Source: an uncultured Chloroflexota bacterium (GTDB taxonomy: Bacteria > Chloroflexota > Anaerolineae > B4-G1 > DUEL01). From it: a DNA stretch of 6,489 nucleotides. The position numbers and the translations under genes were made by a program. Positions 1 to 6,356 of this stretch are shown in pieces (within the stretch, counting starts at the first letter, position 1; each line of letters opens with the position of its first letter). The notes below the pieces were generated by a model that saw nothing but the letters and a program-made list of their open reading frames with translations, made no database searches and had not been told where the DNA came from. The stretch covers positions 1-6,489 of the forward strand of contig CAKZOY010000571.1 of the NCBI GenBank assembly GCA_937138275.1, written 5' to 3'.

Positions 1-40
1 ATACTCAAGAGGGAGACCGTCACCTGCGGAATTCGCATTT

Positions 41-50
41 AGGAAAGGAG
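41..50 (+). promoter_or_regulatory. Ribosome binding site of thrS
   Basis: The purine-rich stretch AGGAAAGGAG lies 4 nt before the ATG at 55 and is a strong Shine-Dalgarno match. Together with an in-frame TAG at 40-42 it fixes the thrS start: the reading frame cannot extend upstream into an N-terminal TGS domain. The rest of bases 1-40 shows no recognisable gene or promoter. It is open in two other frames but too short to interpret. Confidence 0.85.
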
Positions 51-54
51 TGCT

Positions 55-1848
55 ATGGGAGAGGAACACCAAAATGACCGTCTGCTGCGCATCCGCCATT
101 CGGCGTCGCACGTGATGGCCCAGGCCGTCCTGGAGAAGTTCCCAGGGGCCAAACTGGGCATCGGTCCGGCCATTGATACCGGTTTCTACTACGACTTTGA
201 CCTCCCCCGCCCCCTCACCCCGGAGGACCTGGCGGATATTGAGGCGCGCATGCGCCAGATTATCACCGAGGGCTATGACTTCGTGTATCAGGAAATCACC
301 GAAGACGACGCTCGCCGCCTCTTCGCCGATCAGCCCTACAAACTGGAACTGATAGACGGCATCGTGGCCGGAGGCGTGGATGAGGACGGTAACCCCACCC
401 AGGAGCGCCCTGTCCTCTCCATCTACCGCCACGGCCCCTTCGTGGACCTCTGCCGCGGGCCGCACGTCTCCAACACGCGCGAGATCAACCCCGACGCGGT
501 GACACTTCTCAACGTCGCCGGGGCCTACTGGCGGGGCGACGAGCACCGCCCGATGCTCCAGCGCATCTACGGCACCGCCTGGGAGACGCCGAAGGAACTG
601 GAGGAGTTCCTGGCCTGGCTGGAGGAGGTGGAAAAGCGCGACCACCGGCGGCTGATCAAGGAACTGGACCTGATCAGTTTCCACGAAGAGGGCGGAGCAG
701 GCCTGGCCTACTGGCACCCCAAAGGCGCCCGCATCCGGCAGGTCATTGAGGAACACTGGCGCGCCCGCCACCGCGAGGGCGGTTATGAACTCGTCTATAC
801 CCCCCATATCGGACGGGCGCAACTCTGGGAGCGCTCCGGTCACCTGCGGTTTTACAAAGACAATATGTACGCACCCATAGACATTGAGGGGATTCAGTAC
901 TACCTGAAGCCAATGAACTGCCCCTTCCACATCCTCATCTACAAGACCCGCCTCCGCTCCTACCGCGACCTGCCCCTGCGTTGGGCAGAACTGGGGACGG
1001 TCTACCGCTACGAGCGCAGCGGCGTCCTCCACGGCCTGCTGCGGGTGCGCGGCTTCACTCAGGACGACGCCCATATCTTCTGCACGCCGGAACAGATAGA
1101 GGACGAGATTCTGGGGGTCCTGGACTTCAGCCTCAGCATGTTGCGGGATTTTGGCTTTGAGAATTACCAGATAGAGTTGAGCGTGCGCGACCCGCGGCGG
1201 CTGGAGGAGTTCGCCGGTTCGGATGAAATGTGGCAACAGGCGGAGGCATCGCTGGTCAAAGCGCTGGAGGCGCGGAATCTCTCCTACAAACGAATAGAGG
1301 GGGAAGCGGTCTTCTACGGCCCCAAGATTGACATCAAAATCAAGGATGCCCTGGGCCGGGCCTGGCAATGTACGACCATCCAGTTTGACTTTAACGTGCC
1401 GGAGCGGTTTGACCTCACCTACCGGGACCGGGATGGGCAAGACCGGCGGCCGTATATGGTCCATCGGGCGCTGCTGGGGAGCCTGGAGCGGTTCTTCGGG
1501 GTGCTGGTGGAGCACTACGCGGGGGCGTTTCCGGTCTGGCTGGCGCCGGTGCAGGCGGTGGTCATCCCCATCGCCGACCGGCATGCGGACTACGCCTGGG
1601 AGGTGGCGCGACGGCTGCGCGCGGCCGGCCTGCGGGTGGAGGTCAACGATTCCCCCGAACGGATGCAGGCCAAAATCCGCGACGCGCAGATGGAGAAAAT
1701 CCCCTACATGCTCGTCGTGGGCGACCGGGAAATGGAAGAGGGGACGGTCAACCTGCGCCGCCGGGACGGAGAGGTACCGGGGGCAATGTCGGTGGAGGCG
1801 TTCATCGCGATGGCTCAGGAGGCGGTGCGGGAACGGCGACTGCTGTGA
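55..1848 (+). CDS. thrS: Threonine--tRNA ligase (ThrRS), TGS-less form
   Basis: Cytosolic class II aminoacyl-tRNA synthetase that activates threonine with ATP and charges tRNA-Thr (EC 6.1.1.3). The 597-aa product opens directly in the editing (N2) domain, about residues 10-195. The editing-site set is intact: H15 and H19 in HSASH, and C133 and H137 in DLCRGPH; these correspond by spacing to H73, H77, C182 and H186 of the E. coli enzyme. The catalytic core spans about 210-495. It has the zinc/threonine ligands C289 (MNCPFH), H340 (QDDAH) and H470 (MVHRA), the motif 2 arginine R318 followed by ERSGVLHGLLRVRGFTQDDA, and motif 3 around RALLGSLERFFG. The C-terminal anticodon-binding domain (about 497-597) includes DRHADYAWEVARRLR and a typical MLVVGDREMEEGTVNLRRRDG. 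The only difference from the common ~640-aa form is the missing N-terminal TGS domain of about 60 residues. The in-frame stop at 40-42 and the ribosome binding site at 41-50 show this is the true start, not a missed extension. Enzymes lacking TGS are known in several bacterial lineages. Transcription probably ends at the hairpin 6 nt downstream. Confidence 0.98.
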   Translation: MGEEHQNDRLLRIRHSASHVMAQAVLEKFPGAKLGIGPAIDTGFYYDFDLPRPLTPEDLADIEARMRQIITEGYDFVYQEITEDDARRLFADQPYKLELIDGIVAGGVDEDGNPTQERPVLSIYRHGPFVDLCRGPHVSNTREINPDAVTLLNVAGAYWRGDEHRPMLQRIYGTAWETPKELEEFLAWLEEVEKRDHRRLIKELDLISFHEEGGAGLAYWHPKGARIRQVIEEHWRARHREGGYELVYTPHIGRAQLWERSGHLRFYKDNMYAPIDIEGIQYYLKPMNCPFHILIYKTRLRSYRDLPLRWAELGTVYRYERSGVLHGLLRVRGFTQDDAHIFCTPEQIEDEILGVLDFSLSMLRDFGFENYQIELSVRDPRRLEEFAGSDEMWQQAEASLVKALEARNLSYKRIEGEAVFYGPKIDIKIKDALGRAWQCTTIQFDFNVPERFDLTYRDRDGQDRRPYMVHRALLGSLERFFGVLVEHYAGAFPVWLAPVQAVVIPIADRHADYAWEVARRLRAAGLRVEVNDSPERMQAKIRDAQMEKIPYMLVVGDREMEEGTVNLRRRDGEVPGAMSVEAFIAMAQEAVRERRLL

Positions 1849-1853
1849 TGGAT

Positions 1854-1884
1854 GGGGGCGGGCGGCCTTCGGCCGCCCGCCCCC
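1854..1884. terminator. GC-rich hairpin between convergent genes, probable bidirectional terminator
   Basis: Perfect inverted repeat: a 14-bp stem, GGGGGCGGGCGGCC (1854-1867) pairing with 1871-1884, around a 3-nt TTC loop. It begins 5 nt after the thrS stop and lies 43 nt beyond the stop of the convergent cyclase gene. The position suits termination of both transcripts. No T-tract follows on either strand, so it is not a canonical intrinsic terminator. It may act as a hairpin-only or Rho-assisted terminator, or simply protect 3' ends. The remaining bases between the two genes (1885-1926) show nothing else. Confidence 0.7.
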
Positions 1885-1926
1885 CGGTAAATGCAGGTTC
1901 AGGCCAAGCCCGCTCCCCGGCCCCCT

Positions 1927-3636
1927 TCATTTCAGGTCCAGCAACTCGTAGACCTCAACCGCTTCCTGGAATCCATCCAGGCTGATCGGGGGTAGCGGGC
2001 GCACCCGTACCCAATCCCGGACCCGCTCGTATGCCCCTGGGCTGAGCAGGATTTGCCCGGGACCGGCCTGTTCCTCCAGCCGCTTGGCCATATTGACACA
2101 GGCTCCAATCGCCGTGTAGTTCAATTGCTGAGACGTGCCCACGTTGCCAACTACCGCTTCCCCTACCGCGATCCCGATCCCGTAGTAAAGTTGAGCGGAA
2201 GGATTCACCAGGTGATGTGCTTTGACGGCCTCCCGGATGCGCAACGCGGCTCGGACCGCCCGGAGCGGATGGTCAGGCTGAGGGAGGGGGGCATTGAAAA
2301 CAGCCATCACCGCATCGCCGATGAACTTGTCCAGCGTCCCCTCCTCCGCCAGGACCGCATCCGCACCGATCGCCAGGTACTGGTTGAGCACCCCCACCAG
2401 TTCTTCTGGCCCGCACCGTTCACTGAACGACGTAAACCCGCGCAGGTCGGCGAAGAGGACGCTGACCTCCTGCCGCTGCCCGCCCAATCGCAGAGTGGTG
2501 GAATCCTCCAGTAATCGCTGGACCACTGCCGGACAAACGTACCGCTGGAACGTTTCGCGGATGAACCGCTCCTGGGCCTCCAGGCGACGCTGTTCGGTCA
2601 GGTCCTCCAGCACGATCGTCACCCCCCCTTCCTCCTGGGCAGGGTCCTGCAACGGAGAAAGCACTACCTTCAGATGGGCAGTCCCCCGTTCGGGCAACTC
2701 TGCTTCTATCTCCTGAACGACCAGCGGGCGGCGTCCGCGCTGAATGCGCGCGACCAGAGGCTCCAGGAGGGAACGCAAGGAGGGGAACGCCCTGGCGTAG
2801 GGGAGACCGATCGCCTGTTCCGCAGAGCACCAGAGAATTTGTTCCGCCGACCGGTTGATCAGGGTGACCCGTCCCTCTTTATCCGTGGTGATCACGCCGC
2901 TGGCGATGGAGGTGAAGACGTTGTCCATCAGGTTTTTGGCTGCGGTTACTCGCTCAAACAGGCGCGCGTTCTCAATGGCGACCGCGGCCTGATCGGCAAA
3001 AGCAGACAACAGGTCCCGATCCCGGTCCGAGAACAGGCCAGTACGGATGCGATTGTCGGCATAAATGACGCCAGTAATCCGCTCGCGCACCCGTAATGGG
3101 ACACAGAGAATGGAACGCAGACTGTAACTGACGATGCTCTCCTGTCCCTGAAAGCGGGGGTCCAGCAACGCGTCGGTGGTGAGGATAGGTTGGCCTTCCC
3201 GGGCGACCCGGTACACAATGCTGCGGCTGATCTGGAAGGTGTCGTCGGTGATTGTCTCCTGGTCCATATTGCGCGCTGCGCGGAACTCCAGTTCCCCTGT
3301 CTCCGGGTCCAACAACATCAGCATCGCCCGCTCGGCTCCGGTAAGACGGATGATGTGGTCCATCACGTTGCTGAGGACGGTATCCAGATCCAGCGAAGAG
3401 TTCACTACCCGCGCGACTTCCACCAGCGCGCCCATCTGCTCACGGCCTTCGGCAATAACGCCCAGGTCTTTCTCCAGCCGGTTCAGAGATTCCTCTATCC
3501 GCTGGATCGGCGGGAGCAATCGGCTTGCCAGTAGGGTATCCCCGCCAAACCGCACCTGGGCCCATAACCGGCGCAGGGCTGCCAGTTCAGTCCGCATATA
3601 CGATAATGAGTCCCGGATCGGCCTGTGTTCATCCAT
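1927..3636 (-). CDS. GAF-PAS-class III adenylate cyclase (soluble)
   Basis: Predicted cytosolic sensor-cyclase of 569 aa making cAMP from ATP. No signal peptide or membrane segment is visible. Domains in order (numbered from the ATG at 3636): an N-terminal helical region with coiled-coil character (about 10-70); a GAF domain (about 70-227, with typical AERAMLMLLD, SRSIVYRVAREGQPILTTDA and LRSILCVPLRVRERITGVIYADN segments, ending in the helix AFADQAAVAIENARLFE); a PAS domain (about 238-348, NVFTSIASGVITTDKEGRVTLINRSAEQIL); a connecting helix; and a class III cyclase homology domain (about 385-560). All key catalytic residues are present: metal ligands D397 (FADLRGFTSFSE) and D441 (KFIGDAVMAVF), the K437/T508 pair that favours adenine over guanine, and transition-state residues N515 and R519 (VNMAKRLE). 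A complete domain therefore predicts an active, homodimeric adenylate cyclase. The GAF and PAS ligands cannot be told from sequence. An in-frame TTG at 3651 would add 5 residues, but the ATG at 3636 has AGGGGG 5 nt upstream and is preferred. The gene starts 36 nt after the ThpR-like gene, probably in the same transcript. Confidence 0.93.
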   Translation of the reverse strand: MDEHRPIRDSLSYMRTELAALRRLWAQVRFGGDTLLASRLLPPIQRIEESLNRLEKDLGVIAEGREQMGALVEVARVVNSSLDLDTVLSNVMDHIIRLTGAERAMLMLLDPETGELEFRAARNMDQETITDDTFQISRSIVYRVAREGQPILTTDALLDPRFQGQESIVSYSLRSILCVPLRVRERITGVIYADNRIRTGLFSDRDRDLLSAFADQAAVAIENARLFERVTAAKNLMDNVFTSIASGVITTDKEGRVTLINRSAEQILWCSAEQAIGLPYARAFPSLRSLLEPLVARIQRGRRPLVVQEIEAELPERGTAHLKVVLSPLQDPAQEEGGVTIVLEDLTEQRRLEAQERFIRETFQRYVCPAVVQRLLEDSTTLRLGGQRQEVSVLFADLRGFTSFSERCGPEELVGVLNQYLAIGADAVLAEEGTLDKFIGDAVMAVFNAPLPQPDHPLRAVRAALRIREAVKAHHLVNPSAQLYYGIGIAVGEAVVGNVGTSQQLNYTAIGACVNMAKRLEEQAGPGQILLSPGAYERVRDWVRVRPLPPISLDGFQEAVEVYELLDLK

Positions 3637-3641
3637 AGATG

Positions 3642-3647
3642 CCCCCT
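3642..3647 (-). promoter_or_regulatory. Ribosome binding site of the cyclase gene (decides start)
   Basis: On the minus strand AGGGGG is followed by CATCT and then ATG (3636-3634), a good 5-nt spacing. It lies inside the 5-codon extension that a TTG start at 3651 would add; that TTG has no comparable purine tract at proper spacing. This favours the shorter 569-aa product. Confidence 0.6.
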
Positions 3648-3672
3648 GCAATCCCGGAACAGGCCGGACCTT

Positions 3673-4257
3673 TCAGCCTTCCAGCCGAAACTCCGCCAAC
3701 GGGGTGTACTCGGCCCCCGTCGGCTTGAGAACGCTTCGGATGAGGGCGAAGGAGTCTGCCCGCACCTCTCCCAGCGTCCCCAGCGCGGTGGCGCCCACCA
3801 CCTCTCCGATGCGCGCTGCATCCCGGGAGGGAACGGAATCTCTCACCCGTCCCAGGGTCAAGTGCGGGGAGAACTTCCGCCCTTCCCGCGGGTATCCCAG
3901 AGAGACCATCGCGCTCTCCACGGCCTCCTGAAGCGCCTGAAGTTGACCGCCCGGTTCCTGAACCCCCACCCAGACCACGCGCGGACGTCGGAGGTTCGGG
4001 AAACATCCCAGGTCGCCCACGGTGAACGTGCAGGGAACGGCGCGCCGGGCGACGGCGGCCAGCGCGTCCCGGATCGCCGGGACTTTCCCCTCCGGTGTAT
4101 CCCCCAGAAACTTCAGCGTCAGATGGATGCCCTCCGGGTTCACCCAGCGGACGCTTCCCGCAGGCATCTGTTTCTCCAGGGCGCGCTGGACCTGGGCCAT
4201 CTGCCGCAAGAGCGGCTCCGGCAACGGAATGGCGATAAAGAGGCGAAGGGGTTCCAT
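3673..4257 (-). CDS. thpR: RNA 2',3'-cyclic phosphodiesterase (2H family, ThpR/LigT)
   Basis: A 194-aa protein of the 2H phosphoesterase superfamily. Characterised relatives open 2',3'-cyclic phosphates at RNA ends, and some reversibly join 2'-5' RNA ends in vitro. Both signature HxTx motifs are present at the expected spacing: H45-L-T-L48 (in GIHLTLKFLGD) and H132-L-T-L135 (in KFSPHLTLGRV). The N-terminal strand RLFIAIPLPE and the WVNPEGIHLTL segment are characteristic of the ThpR branch. Length matches the usual 180-200 aa. The start was set at the ATG at 4257 (MEPLRLFIAIPLP), where family similarity begins. A longer in-frame start at 4344 would add 29 residues, but these translate the AT-rich heptamer repeat and overlap the end of the GH13 gene, so they are considered spurious. 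The ribosome binding site at 4257 is weak (GGA about 9 nt upstream), so translation may depend partly on coupling to the preceding gene 50 nt away. Cytosolic. The natural substrate is not deducible from sequence. Confidence 0.92.
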   Translation of the reverse strand: MEPLRLFIAIPLPEPLLRQMAQVQRALEKQMPAGSVRWVNPEGIHLTLKFLGDTPEGKVPAIRDALAAVARRAVPCTFTVGDLGCFPNLRRPRVVWVGVQEPGGQLQALQEAVESAMVSLGYPREGRKFSPHLTLGRVRDSVPSRDAARIGEVVGATALGTLGEVRADSFALIRSVLKPTGAEYTPLAEFRLEG

Positions 4258-4271
4258 AGCGTGATCCGGAA

Positions 4272-4303
4272 GTAAAACGTAAAAAGTAAAAAGTAAAACG
4301 TAA
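4272..4303. repeat. Heptamer tandem repeat GTAAAAM x4
   Basis: Four contiguous 7-bp units, GTAAAAC, GTAAAAA, GTAAAAA, GTAAAAC, occupy 4272-4299, followed by a partial GTAA (4300-4303). On the transcribed (minus) sense they read as GTTTTAC/TTTTTAC units. The repeat is strikingly AT-rich against its GC-rich surroundings. It fills most of the 50-nt gap between the GH13 stop codon (4308-4310) and the ThpR-like start (4257). Translation through it produces the artificial peptide YVLLFTFYVLL upstream of ThpR. No dyad or known operator is recognised. Confidence 0.85.
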
Positions 4304-4307
4304 TCTG

Positions 4308-6233
4308 TTAGAGTTCCAGCAGGGCGAAGCCGCCGGGAGGCCATTCGGCATCCAGACGACCTTCCCGCAGGGGCAGGGATTCGCCAGTGAGCAGGTCATG
4401 GACGGCGGAACGGGAGGTCGGCAGGGGGAGGGAGAACCGCCGGGCCCTCTCCGGGTCCAGGTTGACTACGGCGGCAATGCCCACATCCCCACGACAGCGC
4501 ACCACGGCCCAGACCATCGGATCGTCGCTCTCCGGCAACCGGAAGGTGGATGGGTCTGGGTCGGCGATCAGGTCGGCGTAGCGGGCCCGTACCTCCAGGG
4601 TGCGGGCGATCCAGTCCACCAGATTGGGCTCGTTCTCCCACCCGTAGGCGACGGCGCTGAACAGGGCCAGTTTCTCCTGAGGATAGTGGGGCAATTCCTC
4701 CGGCGTGAAGTCCAGCCCGGTGTTCACCGGCATCATCTCTGCGACCTCCAGACCGGAATGACAGAAGGGGATCGCCGGAAGGACACAGCCCAGTCCCCAG
4801 GCCATCCGCGCCGCCGCCAGCCCGCCGGGACGGGCCGCCGCGCGCGGGGTGTTGTGGCTCTCCGGCCCGGCAAAGAACGGCAGCGGCAGGCCCGTCTGAG
4901 CCAGTGGGCGCAGCAGGCTGTTCACCAGGTGTTCCGGCCGCCATACAGCCCACCAGTAGTTGCCGATGACCGCGTTGTACCCTTCCTCCGCCAGCCCACC
5001 GTCGTAGGAGAACGTCTCGTCCCAGAAGGCGAACTCCGGATGGACGGCGCGGGCCGCCTCCACAATGCGCCGCTTCAGGTCCGGTGGCAGGGCGTGGCCC
5101 ATATCCACCATCGCCCCGTCTATGCCGAAGGTCCGGCAGTAGTACGGGAGAATCTCCACAATGTGTCGCCATAGGGGCTCCATAGCGTTCTCCGGTCGGG
5201 CCAGGCGCGCGTCGTACATCCGCACGGTGTTGTAGGCAATGTAGTTGAAGTCCGGATGGTCGTACAGGCGCAGGTAGGTGACGTCGGTCCAGGGCGGCTG
5301 CGGGTCGTCCGGGGGCCAGTCGGCGAACGCTCCGGGGATGCGCACGCGCGTCCCGTCGGGGAGGACGCCGATCCAGCGATCCCCCTCTTTGTGGACCGAT
5401 TCCCGCGGCGGGGGCGGGGTGAACATCCGGCGGTAGACCTCGTGCGGCGGGATCAGGTCGGACCGCTCCCCACGCATTACCCTTTCCTTGATAACCGCCA
5501 GTTCCTCCGGAGTGAAGACAGGTGCTCCATAGGCATCTTCCCGCACTTCCCCCGGCCCCCGGTCGGGGACGTCGGCGCGAATCCAGTAGAACCACTCCGG
5601 ATGTTCGGCCGCCCAATCGGCGTCCAGCGACGCGGTACGGAAGGCGAACTCCACCACCACCCGCATCCCCAGATGATGTGCGGCCTGGACAAACGCAGCA
5701 AACTCCTCCTCCACCTCCATCCCCAGGATCGGCTCAGAGAGAAGGGGGTCCAGGCGGTAGGGGTTCTGGATGGCGTAAATGGAGCCCAGGTTCCCTTTGT
5801 GCCCGTCCCGTCCCACCGCGGTGATGGGCAGGAGGTGGATGACGTTGAACCCCAGGGACCGCAGGATGGGCAGGAGGGCGATGGATTTCAGGAACGTGCC
5901 CGTCTCCCGCCAGCCGTCGCCGATCGGTTCGGTGGAGAGGCGACCGTCGCCGTCGTGGTCAAAGGCGGTGGTAGCCCGCACCAGGACGTTGTAGGTGACG
6001 GCCTGCCGGGACCAGGCCCCGTCTTTGCCCGCCAGTGGAGGCTCCGGGGGCTGATGGAGGATTTCCTCCACCCGCTCCAGGTAGAAGCGATACGGGTTGA
6101 CCTTCCGGCGGGCAGGCGGGCCGCTGGGGTCTACCCACAGGCCGGGAACGGCGTACTCTTTCCGGTCTTCCCCTTTCCCCAGAGCGACTGCCTGCGATAG
6201 TCGGTCGCGCAGAATGAGCAATGCGTCTTTCAT
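4308..6233 (-). CDS. Alpha-amylase superfamily (GH13, GlgE-like) protein with altered catalytic motifs
   Basis: A 641-aa cytosolic protein (no signal peptide) with a GH13-type (beta/alpha)8 barrel. Order: a family-specific N-terminus (1-75); barrel start QAVTYNVLVRATTAFD (about 77); an EF-hand-like DHDGDG loop at 92-97 that may bind calcium; the LGFNVIHLLPITAVGRDGHKGNLGSIYAI segment (128-155); region I, GMRVVVEFAFRTASLDADWAAEHPEWF (189-215), closely resembling the GlgE maltosyltransferase pattern; an insertion (about 220-330); region II, FGIDGAMVDMGHALP (369-383), with candidate nucleophile D377; region III, FAFWDETF (401-408), with candidate acid/base E406; region IV, GPESHNTPR (456-464); the segment PFCHSGLEVAEMMPVNTGLDF (489-509); and a C-terminal beta domain (about 570-641). 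Odd points: the near-invariant Arg two residues before the nucleophile is M375, and the expected third Asp after His in region IV is N461. The substrate is probably an alpha-glucan or malto-oligosaccharide. Hydrolase, transferase or non-catalytic roles all remain possible. The ATG at 6233 has AGAAGGA 7 nt upstream. It is probably first or early in a transcript with the ThpR-like and cyclase genes. Confidence 0.87.
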   Translation of the reverse strand: MKDALLILRDRLSQAVALGKGEDRKEYAVPGLWVDPSGPPARRKVNPYRFYLERVEEILHQPPEPPLAGKDGAWSRQAVTYNVLVRATTAFDHDGDGRLSTEPIGDGWRETGTFLKSIALLPILRSLGFNVIHLLPITAVGRDGHKGNLGSIYAIQNPYRLDPLLSEPILGMEVEEEFAAFVQAAHHLGMRVVVEFAFRTASLDADWAAEHPEWFYWIRADVPDRGPGEVREDAYGAPVFTPEELAVIKERVMRGERSDLIPPHEVYRRMFTPPPPRESVHKEGDRWIGVLPDGTRVRIPGAFADWPPDDPQPPWTDVTYLRLYDHPDFNYIAYNTVRMYDARLARPENAMEPLWRHIVEILPYYCRTFGIDGAMVDMGHALPPDLKRRIVEAARAVHPEFAFWDETFSYDGGLAEEGYNAVIGNYWWAVWRPEHLVNSLLRPLAQTGLPLPFFAGPESHNTPRAAARPGGLAAARMAWGLGCVLPAIPFCHSGLEVAEMMPVNTGLDFTPEELPHYPQEKLALFSAVAYGWENEPNLVDWIARTLEVRARYADLIADPDPSTFRLPESDDPMVWAVVRCRGDVGIAAVVNLDPERARRFSLPLPTSRSAVHDLLTGESLPLREGRLDAEWPPGGFALLEL

Positions 6234-6240
6234 TGAGCGA

Positions 6241-6247
6241 TCCTTCT
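6241..6247 (-). promoter_or_regulatory. Ribosome binding site of the GH13-like gene
   Basis: On the minus strand AGAAGGA is followed by a 7-nt spacer (TCGCTCA) and the ATG at 6233-6231. This supports the annotated start. The repeat element begins about 10 nt further upstream (6257), so any promoter dedicated to this gene would lie inside or beyond the repeat. No convincing -35/-10 pair could be picked out. Confidence 0.7.
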
Positions 6248-6256
6248 GAGATTTTC

Positions 6257-6349
6257 GCCGCGGATTACACAGATTTCACAAATTTTAGCCACGGATTACA
6301 CGGATTTCACAGATTTTGGCCACAGATTTCACGGATTTTCACAAATTTA
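6257..6349. repeat. Three 31-bp tandem repeats (GCCACGGATTACACGGATTT type)
   Basis: Three units of exactly 31 bp lie head to tail at 6257-6287, 6288-6318 and 6319-6349. Each begins GCC followed by RCRGATTWCAC and contains three sub-motifs of about 10 bp, of the form CACRGATTT. Divergence between units is a handful of substitutions, with no length change. The block is AT-rich inside GC-rich sequence. It forms the left arm of the larger element ending at 6432. Sequences of this style occur as extragenic repeats in several environmental bacterial genomes, from general knowledge. Confidence 0.9.
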
Positions 6350-6356
6350 ATACAAA

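Noticed and set aside
1..54. Possible T-box leader or missing TGS-coding exon upstream of thrS
   Set aside because: Only 54 bases are available. No T-box sequence or terminator/antiterminator fold can be seen, and an in-frame stop at 40-42 excludes a direct extension.
1328..1951. 207-codon + strand frame overlapping the end of thrS
   Set aside because: It is the +1/-1 frame shadow of thrS (Arg/Trp/Gly-rich). It runs through the terminator hairpin and into the convergent gene.
3176..3931. Open frame (251 codons) on the + strand across the cyclase and ThpR-like genes
   Set aside because: It spans two well-supported minus-strand genes and their intergenic gap, and its Ser/Arg-rich translation has no domain.
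4398..5174. Open frame (258 codons) on the + strand and a 406-codon alternative frame on the minus strand (4396-5616)
   Set aside because: Both overlap the GH13-like gene fully. Their translations are Gly/Arg/Pro-rich, as expected of out-of-frame reading of GC-rich DNA.
5256..6200. Long open frame (314 codons) on the + strand opposite the GH13-like gene
   Set aside because: It is an antisense shadow caused by high GC content. The minus-strand frame has clear GH13 motifs and a ribosome binding site, and the + frame shows no recognisable domain.
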